Positions 18,157 through 27,375 are shown, counted from the stretch's first letter. The stretch: 64,000 nucleotides of DNA from Myxococcales bacterium (GCA_020633435.1 JACKDP010000008.1:1-64000), one strand, 5' to 3'. Numbers and translations are program-made. The notes: generated by a model from the sequence alone, not told the origin.

Positions 18157-19269
18157 TCAGGGCGCCGCGGGCGCCGCCTGGCTGCGCAGGGCCGCCTCGG
18201 CCTGGGCCACGCGCTCCTTCTCCCCCGGGTTGCCCCGCGCCAGCGCCAGGTAGCGCTCCAGGATGGGGCCCGTGGGCTGCTGGAGCGCCGCCGCGACCAC
18301 CGCCTGCTGGAACAGGATCTCGGGCACCTCGGGCGCCCGGGGGGCGAGGCTCTGCAAGGCCTCGGCGGCCTCGGCGTGGCGGCCCGCCGTCGTGAGCGCG
18401 ATGGCCGCCGACAAGAGCGTGCGCGGCTCGGGCTCCAGGGCGAACGCCTTGCGGTAGGTCTCGGCCGCCAGCTCCGGGCGCTTCAGGTGGAAGTGGGCGG
18501 CCCCGAGCAGCCGCAGGGCCTCCGCCGCGACGCCGGGCGGCTGGCGGCCCCGCAGGGCGTTCTCCAGGTGGGGGATGCCCTCGGCCCACATCTCGCGCTT
18601 CAGGAAGAGGCGACCCAGGTCGAGCTCGGCCTCGGCCCCGGCGCCGGCCCGCGTCGCGCGGATGAGCGCCTCGGTGGCCGCCTCGGGCCGCCCGCCGGCC
18701 AGGTAGGTGAGCCCCAGGCGGTGCCAGCCAGCGCCGAACGCCGGCTTCGCCTTGACCAGCGCCTCCAGCAGCTCCTGCGCCTCGACCAGGCGGCTCTCCT
18801 CCAGGCGCAGCCCGCCCGCGTGCCAGAGCAGCCACGGGGACGTCTCGCCGGCCGCCCGCAGCCGCTCCAGCGTCTCCAGGGCGTCCGCGCGGCGCCCGTC
18901 GGCTCGCTGCAGGGCCAGGGACAGCAGCTCGGCGGTGGGGCGATCGCCGGCGGCCTCCAGGGCCGCGCGCAGGGCCCAGAGGGTGTCGACCTCACGGCCG
19001 GTGGGCAGGGCGGGCGCGGCCACGACGGCCAGGGCCTGCGCCCGGCGCGCCGCGTCCAGGCGCCGCAGGCCCTCGGGGCCCGGGAGCCCGCGGGCCGCCC
19101 GCTCCCAGGCCAGGGCGGCCTCGGCGAAGCGGTCCTCGGCCTCCAGGCCCGTGGCCCGGGCCTCCTCGGCGCCCGCCAGGACGCCGTCGGCGGTGGTCGG
19201 ATCCCGGAACGCGAGCCAGCCCAGGCCAGCCAGCGTCAGCACCTGCAACGCGACGAGGAGTCTGATCAT
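18157..19269 (-). CDS. Membrane-anchored TPR protein
   Basis: A 370-aa protein with an N-terminal membrane anchor (MIRLLVALQVLTLAGLGWLAF). The rest is helical Ala/Leu/Arg-rich repeat, with TPR-type segments such as GAGWHRLGLTYLAGGRPEAA and LRLLGAAHFHLKRPELAAET. The length and single anchor suit a periplasm-facing scaffold; no catalytic motif is visible. It converges with the C39-like gene with 6 bp between stops. No specific function is proposed. Confidence 0.8.
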   Translation of the reverse strand: MIRLLVALQVLTLAGLGWLAFRDPTTADGVLAGAEEARATGLEAEDRFAEAALAWERAARGLPGPEGLRRLDAARRAQALAVVAAPALPTGREVDTLWALRAALEAAGDRPTAELLSLALQRADGRRADALETLERLRAAGETSPWLLWHAGGLRLEESRLVEAQELLEALVKAKPAFGAGWHRLGLTYLAGGRPEAATEALIRATRAGAGAEAELDLGRLFLKREMWAEGIPHLENALRGRQPPGVAAEALRLLGAAHFHLKRPELAAETYRKAFALEPEPRTLLSAAIALTTAGRHAEAAEALQSLAPRAPEVPEILFQQAVVAAALQQPTGPILERYLALARGNPGEKERVAQAEAALRSQAAPAAP

Positions 19270-19288
19270 GAGGATGGTCTACGACGGG

Positions 19289-19324
19289 CGCCCGCCCCGC
19301 GTCCACGGGGAACGCGGGCGGGCG
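19289..19324 (-). terminator. GC-rich inverted repeat, possible terminator of the 61-aa gene
   Basis: A near-perfect 13-bp stem with one bulge pairs 19289-19302 with 19312-19324. It lies between the stop of the small minus-strand gene (19340) and the start of the TPR gene (19269). There is no U-tract, so it may instead be a processing or attenuating hairpin. Confidence 0.3.
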
Positions 19325-19339
19325 TCGAGGCCACCGCGC

Positions 19340-19525
19340 TCAGGCGGCGATGCGGTCGCCGTAGAAGGTGATGCGGGTGATGCCGCCGACGTCGGTGACG
19401 CGGCAGTTGCGGAAGAAGTCGGCCACGCTCATGCCGAGGGTGGACCGGTGAGTGAACCAGTAGTTCAGCGCGCGGCGCTTGGCCTGGCGCGGAGTGATGC
19501 CGTTGAACTCACAGCGCTCGAACAT
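19340..19525 (-). CDS. Small orphan protein, 61 aa
   Basis: MFERCEFNGITPRQAKRRAL at the N-terminus, then an aromatic/basic segment (NYWFTHRSTLGMSVADFF) and ITRITFYGDR near the end. It is basic, soluble and unrecognised. The start at 19525 is preferred because GGGAGACGGAG lies directly before it; a longer reading to 19582 has no such site. Amino-acid composition unlike frame shadows (balanced, few Arg/Pro runs) supports a real gene. A long untranslated leader with a hairpin and a possible promoter lie upstream. Confidence 0.55.
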   Translation of the reverse strand: MFERCEFNGITPRQAKRRALNYWFTHRSTLGMSVADFFRNCRVTDVGGITRITFYGDRIAA

Positions 19526-20125
19526 CTCCGTCTCCCGAAGTCGTGCACACGGTTGTGTGGACACCAGCTCCGAGAACACCACGAGAGTGAGGGCGAAGGT
19601 CGACCCGGTCCTGCCTGACCGGGCCTTGCGGGCGGGTCAGGCGATCGTGGAGCTCCCGGAGAGCCAGTCGAATGTCGGCCGGGGTCTCCGGCCGCGACTA
19701 CTGTCGCCGTCCATCGAATCTCGCCTTTGGGGCCTTGACCACGCGCGCCCAGGGTGCGGGCGGCGGGGCGGACCCCCTCGTTGCAAAGCGAGCGCACCTT
19801 AGTGGATCCGGGGCCGAAATATCAAGGCCAATTCCCGGCGCGGACCGCCCCCGGGCAGCGAGGGAAAATCGTTTCCGAATCGCGCACTTTCACCTACCTG
19901 TCCGGGGGGTGTCGCCAGGGGGTAGCGCGCCTCGGACGGGGTGGGGTCCGGGCGTAGCCCGGGGGGCCGGGTGGCCGGCGTCAAAGGGTCGGCTTTCTGT
20001 ACTTTTCGGGACATTGGGGCACATTCACCTACATCGGCACCGCGTGTGCAACGGCCCCGGGCACGCCTGCCGGTCCGGGCGATCGCGCTTCGGCCCGGGC
20101 GGGCAGCCTGGAGAGGAGGTGCCGC
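19526..20125. other. 600-bp gap without a convincing gene
   Basis: Between the divergent 61-aa gene and the subtilisin-like protease. Contents seen: an 8-bp inverted repeat (19613-19620 with 19635-19642) in the leader of the 61-aa gene, a possible minus-strand promoter, and two AT-richer patches (about 19820-19890 and 19990-20035) that may carry plus-strand signals for the protease. Reading frames across the gap are Arg/Pro-rich and lack ribosome-binding sites. Confidence 0.5.
19796..19825 (-). promoter_or_regulatory. Candidate promoter for the 61-aa gene
   Basis: On the minus strand TTGATA (19825-19820) and TAAGGT (19801-19796) are separated by 18 bp. A start near 19789 would give a leader of about 260 nt containing the hairpin at 19613-19642. 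The -10 match is weak. Confidence 0.28.
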
Positions 20126-22390
20126 ATGTCCCGCTCAACCACATGCACTGCCGTCTTCGCGTTCCTCGCCCTCGCCGCCGCCCCGGGGCGGGCAGAGGCT
20201 GACCGGGTGCTCGTCACCTACGATGGCGTCTCGGCCGACGTCGTCCGCGCCGCCATCGAGGCCGGCGGCGGCGAGGTGACCCACGTCTACGAGAGCGTCC
20301 CGGTGCTCGCCGCGCGGCTCGAGGGGGCGCTCGACCTGCCCGGCGTCACCGTCGAGAAGGACCGGCTCCACCGGCTCGACGCGCGGGCGCTGGCGATGAC
20401 CGAGCCCGCCGTCGCGACGGCGCCGCTCGGCTCGCCCCAGGGCTATGGGGCCTACCTCGTCTCGGGCGCCGGGGCCACCTGGCCGGAGACCCGGATGGGC
20501 GCGGGCACCATCGTCGCCGTCGTCGACACCGGCGTGTACCCCAACGCGTGCGTCGCCCACGCGGTCATCGGGGCGCCCGGCTTCCCCGACGGCTTCAACG
20601 CCACCGGGGACGGCATCCCCGCGACGGCGCTGGAGAACCACTGGCATGGCACCCACGTCTCGGGCGTCATCGCCTCCGACTGTGGGATGTGTCTGCCACC
20701 CTGGGACGGCTTCCGCTACGTCGTCGAGGCCGCTGGCCTGCCCACCTACGACGTCTGCGGCGACCCGACGCTGCGGTATGTTCCCCTCCTGGGCCAGGCG
20801 CCCGCGGCCAGCATCTACCCGGTCAAGGTCTTCGCGGCGGACGGCGAAGGGACCCCGGACGACGTCATCCTGGCGGGCCTCGACCACGTCCTGATGCTGA
20901 AGCGCCAGGGCCTGCTGGACGTGGCCATCGTCAACCTCAGCCTGGGCGGCCCGACGCTCTGGGTTGGCTTCACCGCCTACGACCGCTTCTTCAAGGCGTT
21001 CGACCGGGCCGACATCCTGGTGGTGGCCTCCGCCGGCAACGACGGGCCCCGCCCCAACACGGTCGGGTCGCCGGCCACCGCCCGCAGCACCCTCGCGGTG
21101 GCGGCGGCGGACTTCGCGGCCTCGTCCCGTGTCCTCTACGAGTACCTGGGCATCGCCTACGGCCCTGACCAGGTCCCCGGGAGCGGCGACGAGCGCACCG
21201 GCATGGGCCGGGTGCAGCGCCCTGGCGACGAGACCCGGATCGCCGGGTTCTCCAGCCGAGGGCCGACGGGGGATGGCCGCAGCGGACCCGACATCGCCGC
21301 CCTTGGCGCCTCTGTCGCGTACGCAATCTGGGAGGGTGAAATCGCGTGGGGAAGCGGCACCTCTGCGGCGGCGCCCGCCGTTGCCGGCGCGGCCGCGCTG
21401 CTGCGCACGTGGGGTGCCGATCGGGGCGCGACGCCGTCGGCGGCGGCCCTCCGCGAGGCCCTGCTGGCCGGGGCGAACCCCGCCGCCCTGGGGCCGGCCT
21501 GGCGCGACCTCCGGACGGCCGGCGCGGGCCTGCTGGACGTCCCCGCCGCCCTGGCGGCCCTGGCCAGCGGCGAGGCTTCGGGCTACGGCGACGTCATCCA
21601 CGTCGGCCGCCTGACGGCGAACATCCTGGGCCGCCCGGCCCCCGGCGTCGCCCACTGGGAGAGCGGCGACGTGACCCTCGACCCGGGCGAGAGCCTGAGC
21701 ATGGTGGTCGCGGTCGCCGACACCACGCGCCAGATCGCCATCCAGCTCAGCGACATCGTGGTCCCGGCCAACGCCGACAGCGCGTACTTCCCCAACACCC
21801 TGGTGGTGCAGGTCATGGGCGCCGAGCGCGGCAGCGTGACCGCGACGTTCAGCTTCGAGTACCGGACGGACCAGTATGGCCCCGAGGCCTGGCTCATCGT
21901 GGAGGACGGGCTCTGGACGGTGCACCTGCCGGGCCTGGGGGCCTTCGAGGTGGGGCGCCAGCCGCTCCAGCCGGGCCTGTACAAGTTCGCCCTGGCCGCC
22001 GGCGACGCCAACGAGAGCCCCGTCAGCTTCCGGGCCATGGCCGAGCGGCTGGACACCGCGGCGCCCGAGCCGACGGGCGACGTCCTGGCGGACAACGTGA
22101 ACGTCCGGCCGGGCGACGCGCTGTTCTTCACGGCGGTCGTGCCCCCAGGGACGGCCGAGGCGCGCTTCGACCTGAGCTGGAGCCGCCAGTGGGACCGGCT
22201 GCCCACCACCGACCTTGACCTCGTGCTCGTGAGCCCGGACTGGAGCGTCGTCGTGTGGGAGGGCGCCACCCTGGCCGCCCCCGAGCGGACCGTGCTCGTC
22301 GATCCCATGCCCGGCCCCTGGACGGCCGTGGTCATCGGCTACGGCGTGCCCCTCCCCACCCGCGCCACCCTGCGGGTCACCCTCGACTAG
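20126..22390 (+). CDS. Secreted subtilisin-like (S8) serine protease
   Basis: A 754-aa exported peptidase. Sec signal residues 1-24, then a short I9-like propeptide (LVTYDGVSADVVRAAIEAGG). The catalytic triad is visible: Asp134 in VAVVDTGVYPN, His174 in HWHGTHVSGVIA, and Ser413 in SGTSAAAPAVAGAAALLR. The oxyanion Asn lies in VVASAGNDGPRPNTVGSPA. The catalytic domain has insertions with paired cysteines around CGMCLP. Residues about 480-754 form beta domains typical of extracellular S8 enzymes (the last resembles a P-proprotein or PPC-type sandwich). The start has a strong AGGAGGTG. Likely a digestive or surface-processing protease. Confidence 0.93.
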   Translation: MSRSTTCTAVFAFLALAAAPGRAEADRVLVTYDGVSADVVRAAIEAGGGEVTHVYESVPVLAARLEGALDLPGVTVEKDRLHRLDARALAMTEPAVATAPLGSPQGYGAYLVSGAGATWPETRMGAGTIVAVVDTGVYPNACVAHAVIGAPGFPDGFNATGDGIPATALENHWHGTHVSGVIASDCGMCLPPWDGFRYVVEAAGLPTYDVCGDPTLRYVPLLGQAPAASIYPVKVFAADGEGTPDDVILAGLDHVLMLKRQGLLDVAIVNLSLGGPTLWVGFTAYDRFFKAFDRADILVVASAGNDGPRPNTVGSPATARSTLAVAAADFAASSRVLYEYLGIAYGPDQVPGSGDERTGMGRVQRPGDETRIAGFSSRGPTGDGRSGPDIAALGASVAYAIWEGEIAWGSGTSAAAPAVAGAAALLRTWGADRGATPSAAALREALLAGANPAALGPAWRDLRTAGAGLLDVPAALAALASGEASGYGDVIHVGRLTANILGRPAPGVAHWESGDVTLDPGESLSMVVAVADTTRQIAIQLSDIVVPANADSAYFPNTLVVQVMGAERGSVTATFSFEYRTDQYGPEAWLIVEDGLWTVHLPGLGAFEVGRQPLQPGLYKFALAAGDANESPVSFRAMAERLDTAAPEPTGDVLADNVNVRPGDALFFTAVVPPGTAEARFDLSWSRQWDRLPTTDLDLVLVSPDWSVVVWEGATLAAPERTVLVDPMPGPWTAVVIGYGVPLPTRATLRVTLD

Positions 22391-22512
22391 CCCCGCCTTG
22401 ACACCGGGGGGGCGCCCCGCTACTCCTGAGGCGCCCCACCCCGGGGCCCATGACGCCCACGGTCCTCAGCCAGCCGTGGGATCGCCCGTGCGCGGGCCGG
22501 TCGGCTGTCTCC

Positions 22513-22755
22513 ATGTTCCGTTGTGCTCTGTGTGCAGAGGTGGTCCCGCCCCGGACGGCGGCCCATCGTCTCGTCCTCGAGGTGCGCCCACACCTCTACC
22601 CGCAACGCCCCCACGCCCAGACGGTCCCGAACCCGCCCGACCGCCGCATCCCGCGGCGCAAGCGGCGCCACGTCGGGACGGACGTCGGGGGCCTGGGCCA
22701 GGCCATCGTGCGCGAGGTCCAGGTGTGCCCGGCCTGCGCCGCCCGCCGCCCATGA
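22513..22755 (+). CDS. Small zinc-ribbon protein
   Basis: An 80-aa protein starting at MFRCALCAEVVPPRTAAHRL and ending VREVQVCPACAARRP. Two CxxC knuckles at the ends would bind one zinc; between them is a basic stretch (RRIPRRKRRH) and GTDVGGLGQAIVREV. A small protein with this layout is, to my recollection, widespread in Proteobacteria, but no function is known to me. A reading from 22450 adds a poor N-terminus. It converges with the next gene, 7 bp apart. Confidence 0.65.
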   Translation: MFRCALCAEVVPPRTAAHRLVLEVRPHLYPQRPHAQTVPNPPDRRIPRRKRRHVGTDVGGLGQAIVREVQVCPACAARRP

Positions 22756-22762
22756 GGCCGCC

Positions 22763-25045
22763 TCAGAACGACAGGCAGACCAGGCGCCCACCGTGGAAGG
22801 CGTCGGGGAAGCACAGGCCCGTCCCCTGGCAGTCGGCGATCTCCTCGCACACCCGCGCGCAGGCCCCGCCGGTGCAGACCGCCCCGGGCACGCAGGTGGC
22901 GTCCGCCTGGCAGTCGCCGCCCACGGGCGTCTGGCCGCGGCCGGTCGGCGTACAGGCGCCCGCGTCGCAGTACCAGTCGGCCTCGCAGTCGGCGTTGCGC
23001 CCACAGGGCGCGTCGGCGCAGAGGCCGGTCAGGGGGTCGCAGACCTCGCCCTCGCCGCAGCGCACGTCGCCGCAGCGGTCGACGCAGGTGCCGGCGTCCG
23101 GGATGCAGTAGCTCCCCTGCCCGTCCCCCAGGCCCAGGCAGGCGTAGCCCACGTCGCAGTCCCGGGCCCCGCGGCACGGCGCGGCGCAGAAGCTCTCGTC
23201 GATCTCCTGGTTGACGAGGCAGGCCGTCGTGCCGTCCGCGGTGCACTCCACGTCACTCTCACACGCCTCGCACTGGCCCCGACCCGTCGGGTAGCAGGCC
23301 CGGTCGAACGGATCGCAGGCCCCGCCCGCCCCGCAGTCCACCCCGGCGCACGCGTCGATGCAGGCCCCCGTCCGCAGATCGCAGGCGCTGTGCGGGCAGC
23401 GGGCGGCCGCGCAGAGCCCGCGCTGGCAGCCCTGGCACGACAGGCAGACGCCCAGCGGGCACACCGCGCTCGCGTACTGGCTGCCCACCGGCAGCGGCGT
23501 CACCACGCACTCGGGCAGGCGCAGCGTCGCGGCCTGCCAGATGTCGAACTCTTCAAAACCATTGAGGAAAGGCCGGTCAAGCTCGCCGGGCCCCAGATCC
23601 GCCTGCTGGCCCCCGCAGCGCACGGTGATCTCGACGCGGGCCCCAGGAGCCGCGACCCCCTCCATGGTGGGCTGGTAGGTGGCGCCGATGAGATAGAGCC
23701 CTGGCGGCAGCGCCTCGACGACGAGCCCCTCGGGCCCCGGCGCCGCCACGCCGAGCTGGGTGATGCCGGGCGTCGCCCAGCGCGGCGCCGGGTTGCCCGC
23801 GTGCAGGTCGAAGCCCGTGAACCAGCTCCCCCGCGGGTCGACGAGGTGCAGGTCGACGTTCGCGTTCTCGCCGGCCCACCGGGCCGAGATGTCGACGCGG
23901 GTGCGCGGCCCGGGCGGGTCGCAGGCGTCGCCCTCGCCGTCGCCGTCCGAGTCGAGCTGGTTGTGGTTGGCGAAGGCCGGGCAGTTGTCGCGGTCATCGG
24001 GCACGCCGTCGCCGTCGTCGTCGGGGCCGTCGGGGCCCTCGCAGGCGTCCCCCGTGCCGTCCCCGTCCGCGTCGGCCTGGGCCGGGTTGGGGTGGCTGGG
24101 GCAGTTGTCCCGCGCGTCGGGCACCCCGTCCCCGTCGCGGTCGGGGGGCAGCACGCCATCGCAGGCGTCGCCGATGCCGTCGCCATCCGCGTCGGCCTGG
24201 TCGGGGTTGGGCACGCCGGGGCAGTTGTCGGCCGCGTCGGGCACGCCGTCCCCGTCCGCGTCGCCCGGCCCGCCCTCGCAGGCGTCCCCGAAGCCGTCGC
24301 CGTCCGCGTCGGCCTGGTCGGGGTTGGGCACGGCCGGGCAGTTGTCGGTGGCGTCGGGCACCCCGTCGCCGTCGGCGTCGTCGGGCGCGTCGCAGGCGTC
24401 GCCGCGGCCATCGCCGTCGCCGTCGGCCTGGCTGAAGTTGGGGGTCTCGGGGCAGTTGTCGCAGGCGTCGCCGATGCCGTCGTCATCCGCGTCGGCCTGG
24501 CCGGGGTTCGGCGCGTCCGGGCAGTTGTCGGCCTCGTCGCGCAGCCCGTCGCCGTCGTCGTCGCCCATCACCTCGCAGGCGTCGCCGATGCCATCGCCGT
24601 CGGCGTCCTGCTGGGCGTGGTTGGGCACCGCCGGGCAGTTGTCGCAGGCCGTGCCGATGCCGTCGTCATCGTCGTCGGCCTGGGCCGGATCGGCCACCCC
24701 CGGGCAGTCGTCGTCGGCGTCCGGCACGCCATCCCCATCGGCGTCGCGCAGGTCGCAGGCGTCGCCCACGCCGTCCCCGTCCCGGTCGGCCTGGTCGGGA
24801 TCGGCCACCCCCGGGCAGACGTCGCAGGCGTCGCCGACGCCATCGGCGTCCCCGTCGCGCTGGCCGTGGTTGGCCGTGGCCGGGCAGTTGTCGGCGGCGT
24901 CTCCCACGCCGTCGTCGTCGACGTCACCCGGCGGTCCGGGCAGCGCGCCCCCGACCTGGGCGTCGCCCCCGGCCTCGGGTGGCGGGCCGTCGCAGGCGGT
25001 CAGCAGCAGGGCACACAGGGGGATGGCGAGGGGCAGCAGGCGCAT
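22763..25045 (-). CDS. TSP3-repeat lipoprotein with Cys-rich C-terminus
   Basis: A 760-aa lipoprotein starting at ATG 25045 with GGAGG upstream. MRLLPLAIPLCALLLTAC gives lipobox LTAC (Cys18). About residues 35-390 hold TSP3-like units (DGDGVGDACD, DNCPATANHGQ, DNCPAVPNPDQADADG). Next is a beta-sandwich with ISARWAGENANVDLHLVDPR, then about 300 residues with many cysteines in EGF- or Dickkopf-like spacing (CEACESDVECTADGTTACL, CGRNADCEADWYCDAGACTP). Calcium binding and disulfides imply surface exposure. It shares the TSP3 module with the lipoprotein at 15.5-17.2 kb but is otherwise different. Confidence 0.88.
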   Translation of the reverse strand: MRLLPLAIPLCALLLTACDGPPPEAGGDAQVGGALPGPPGDVDDDGVGDAADNCPATANHGQRDGDADGVGDACDVCPGVADPDQADRDGDGVGDACDLRDADGDGVPDADDDCPGVADPAQADDDDDGIGTACDNCPAVPNHAQQDADGDGIGDACEVMGDDDGDGLRDEADNCPDAPNPGQADADDDGIGDACDNCPETPNFSQADGDGDGRGDACDAPDDADGDGVPDATDNCPAVPNPDQADADGDGFGDACEGGPGDADGDGVPDAADNCPGVPNPDQADADGDGIGDACDGVLPPDRDGDGVPDARDNCPSHPNPAQADADGDGTGDACEGPDGPDDDGDGVPDDRDNCPAFANHNQLDSDGDGEGDACDPPGPRTRVDISARWAGENANVDLHLVDPRGSWFTGFDLHAGNPAPRWATPGITQLGVAAPGPEGLVVEALPPGLYLIGATYQPTMEGVAAPGARVEITVRCGGQQADLGPGELDRPFLNGFEEFDIWQAATLRLPECVVTPLPVGSQYASAVCPLGVCLSCQGCQRGLCAAARCPHSACDLRTGACIDACAGVDCGAGGACDPFDRACYPTGRGQCEACESDVECTADGTTACLVNQEIDESFCAAPCRGARDCDVGYACLGLGDGQGSYCIPDAGTCVDRCGDVRCGEGEVCDPLTGLCADAPCGRNADCEADWYCDAGACTPTGRGQTPVGGDCQADATCVPGAVCTGGACARVCEEIADCQGTGLCFPDAFHGGRLVCLSF

Positions 25046-25171
25046 GGGACCTCCGTCGGGGCGCGTCGGCCCGGCGGCGATTGCGGCCCCCGTGCCAGCC
25101 CTGATCGGCGCCCCCGGGGCCTGCCTGGCGTGATCCGGCGTGCGCGGCCGCCGTGAGGGCCGCACGCCGGC

Positions 25172-26767
25172 TCACGGCTCGGGGTACCGGTCGTCCCCGC
25201 TGATCTCGTTGAAGGCCTTGCGCGCCGCCGTGACGAGGGCCCGGTCCGCCGTGGCGTCGTCGATGAGCGCCTGCAGGAACGGCAGGCTCTCCGCGCTCCC
25301 GATCTTGGAGACGCCGTGCAAGGCCACGAAACGCTTGGAGTATTCCGTCTCCTCCGCCAGCAGCTTGTGCAGGATGGGCAGGTAGCTCGGATCGCCCACC
25401 TCGGCCATCGCCGGCAGCAGCGCGGCCTTCGCCATCGCGTCGTCGGTGTTCTGGTAGGTCTCCCGCAGCCAGTCGATGCCGGCCTCGCGGCCCATGTTGG
25501 CGAGGCCGTAGGCCGAGTTGGCCTTGATGCCCCACTCGCCGTCGCCCTCCAGCACGCGCTCCAGCGGGGCGATGGCCTCCTCGCCGCCGATGACGGCGAT
25601 GGCGTGCGACGAGATGCGCTGCAGCAGGGTGTTGTCGCTGTTCTGGTCGAAGAGGGCGTCGGCCAGCGCGGGGATGGCGGCCGGGTCGCCGAGCTTCTCC
25701 AGCATGGCCGCGGCGACGAAGCGCTCGTCGTCGTTCCCGGTGCGCAGCAGCTCGCTGAGCAGCTTCACGCCCTCCGGGCCGAGGGCGGCGATCTCCTTCA
25801 TCAGCGCCGTGTCGGGGGTGAGGAAGCCGTAGGCGTTGATGCCCATCTCCCTGGCCAGCGCGCGCACGGCGGCCTGGACGTCGGCCGGCGCCCGGGGGGC
25901 GACGTCGCCCGTGCGCGCCGCCCGCTCCAGCTCGCGGATGCGGCTGCGCAGCTCGGCGATGGTCTCGTCGCGCTGGGCCAGGCGGCCGCGCAGGGCGGCG
26001 TCCTCGGCCGCGGGGATCCGGACGGGCCCCTCGGCGGTGGCGACGGCGACGCCGCCGGCCGGGACGCGGGCGCTCCCGGCGCCGGTCTGGACGGTGGCGT
26101 CCCCATCGAGGGCGCGCACGAGGAGGACGGTGACGGCCGCCGTGGCGGCCATGGCGACGAGGTGGCTCAGGGCGGGGCGCATGGGCTCACTCCAGGCATC
26201 GGGTCCAAGGGCAGCACGGAAGGTGCCGCCATCATTCGAGATTTCTCCAGCGGGCGTCTCGAGGACGAGGGGCCCGGCGGCCGTCACGACCACCTCGCCC
26301 GCGTGCAGGCGCAAGCGCGGCCCCACGGTGAGGCTGGCGTGCGGACCGAGGCGGATGGAGGCCTCGGCGGTCGCGAGGACGAGGCCGCTGGCCCCAGCCG
26401 CCACCCGCTCCCCGGCCGAGATCGTCCGCTGCGCCTCGCCCGCCACCACCTGCCAGCCCGCCGGCGTGGGCGCCGCCCGCGGCCAGACCAGGCCCACCAC
26501 CAGGCCGGCGGCCAGGGCCGCCACGAGGCCGGGCCAGCGCCGCGGCGCGCGGGGCAGCCCCGCCTGGAGCGTGGCGACGAGGTCGGCGGGCACCTCGACC
26601 CGCAGGGCGGACCGAAGCTGCGCCTCGACGCGGCGCTCGGCGGCGATGGTGGCCGCGCAGGCCGGGCAGCCGGCCGCGTGGGCCTCCACCGCCCGGGCCA
26701 CGTCGGCCGGCAAGGTGTCCGTCACCAGCGCGACGAGGCGCTGCTCCACGTCGAGGCACGTCATCAT
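25172..26767 (-). CDS. Anti-sigma factor fused to FecR-like and HEAT-repeat domains
   Basis: A 531-aa protein. Residues 1-45 carry a zinc anti-sigma motif (VEAHAAGCPACA, HxxxCxxC). A membrane segment follows (LVAALAAGLVVGLVW), then a FecR-like stretch (VVAGEAQRTISAGERVAAGA, RLHAGEVVVTAAGPLVLETP). A second hydrophobic segment comes near 335 nt further on (MAATAAVTVLLVRAL), then a short coiled coil (RDETIAELRSRIRELERAAR) and HEAT-type repeats to the end (AIPALADALFDQ, ERVLEGDGEWGIKANSAYGL, YLPILHKLLAEETEYSKRFV). Its ATG overlaps the sigma factor stop (ATGA). It presumably holds the sigma factor at the membrane and releases it on an envelope signal; the HEAT part as sensor or scaffold is inference. 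Confidence 0.85.
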   Translation of the reverse strand: MMTCLDVEQRLVALVTDTLPADVARAVEAHAAGCPACAATIAAERRVEAQLRSALRVEVPADLVATLQAGLPRAPRRWPGLVAALAAGLVVGLVWPRAAPTPAGWQVVAGEAQRTISAGERVAAGASGLVLATAEASIRLGPHASLTVGPRLRLHAGEVVVTAAGPLVLETPAGEISNDGGTFRAALGPDAWSEPMRPALSHLVAMAATAAVTVLLVRALDGDATVQTGAGSARVPAGGVAVATAEGPVRIPAAEDAALRGRLAQRDETIAELRSRIRELERAARTGDVAPRAPADVQAAVRALAREMGINAYGFLTPDTALMKEIAALGPEGVKLLSELLRTGNDDERFVAAAMLEKLGDPAAIPALADALFDQNSDNTLLQRISSHAIAVIGGEEAIAPLERVLEGDGEWGIKANSAYGLANMGREAGIDWLRETYQNTDDAMAKAALLPAMAEVGDPSYLPILHKLLAEETEYSKRFVALHGVSKIGSAESLPFLQALIDDATADRALVTAARKAFNEISGDDRYPEP

Positions 26768-27228
26768 GGCGTCACCAGGGCCTGGCGCAGGGCGGCGCGG
26801 GCCGCGAAGAGGCGCGACTTCACGGTGTTCTCCGGCAGGCCGAGGGCCTCGGCCACCGCCTGCACCGGCAGCTCGTCCAGGTAGAAGAGCGTCACGACGT
26901 CCCGCTGGCCCTCCGGCAGCCTCGCCACGGCCGCCCGCACCCGCGCCGCGGCCTGGGCCTCGTCCAGGCTGCGCTCCGGCGTCGGCTGGGTGGCGGGGGC
27001 GTCGACCGGGGGCTGGGGGGCGCGCCGGCGGCGGTCGCGGACGAGGTTGTGCAGGATGCCGTAGAGCCAGGTGTACGGGGAGGAGCGGCCCTCGAAGCGG
27101 GACCGCGTCGCGACCAGGAAGACCTCCTGGCACAGGTCGGCGGCCTCCTCGGGCGAGGCCTTGAGCGCGGCGGCGCGGAACAGCCGCGGCCCGTACGCCT
27201 CCACCCAGCCCTGCACCTGCTTCGTCAC
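26764..27228 (-). CDS. ECF-type RNA polymerase sigma factor
   Basis: A 154-aa sigma-70 family protein of ECF size. Region 2 is seen in AADLCQEVFLVATRSRFEG and PYTWLYGILHNLVRDRRRR. Region 4 is seen in LPEGQRDVVTLFYLDELPVQ followed by the helix-turn-helix ALGLPENTVKSRLFAARAAL. It directs polymerase to its own regulon; the next, overlapping gene encodes its likely anti-sigma factor, so the pair is probably autoregulated. Two copies of the palindrome GGGCCGGCCC (27266-27275 and 27310-27319) lie upstream of its start. Confidence 0.93.
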   Translation of the reverse strand: MTKQVQGWVEAYGPRLFRAAALKASPEEAADLCQEVFLVATRSRFEGRSSPYTWLYGILHNLVRDRRRRAPQPPVDAPATQPTPERSLDEAQAAARVRAAVARLPEGQRDVVTLFYLDELPVQAVAEALGLPENTVKSRLFAARAALRQALVTP

Positions 27229-27375
27229 GCGTGGCTCCCCGTGGTCCGCTCCCTGAGTGGCGCGAGGGCCGGCCCGGTTCGGACGTCGCGGACGATTTCC
27301 GCCGACGCGGGGCCGGCCCGCAACAGAAAGCGTCGTCTGTTCAGGGAGTTTGACGCGAAGAGGTCACCTGAACGC

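Noticed and set aside
22523..25156. 877-aa plus-strand frame opposite the TSP3/Cys-rich lipoprotein
   Set aside because: Antisense image of the Asp-rich repeats, giving Val/Ala/Gly/His runs.
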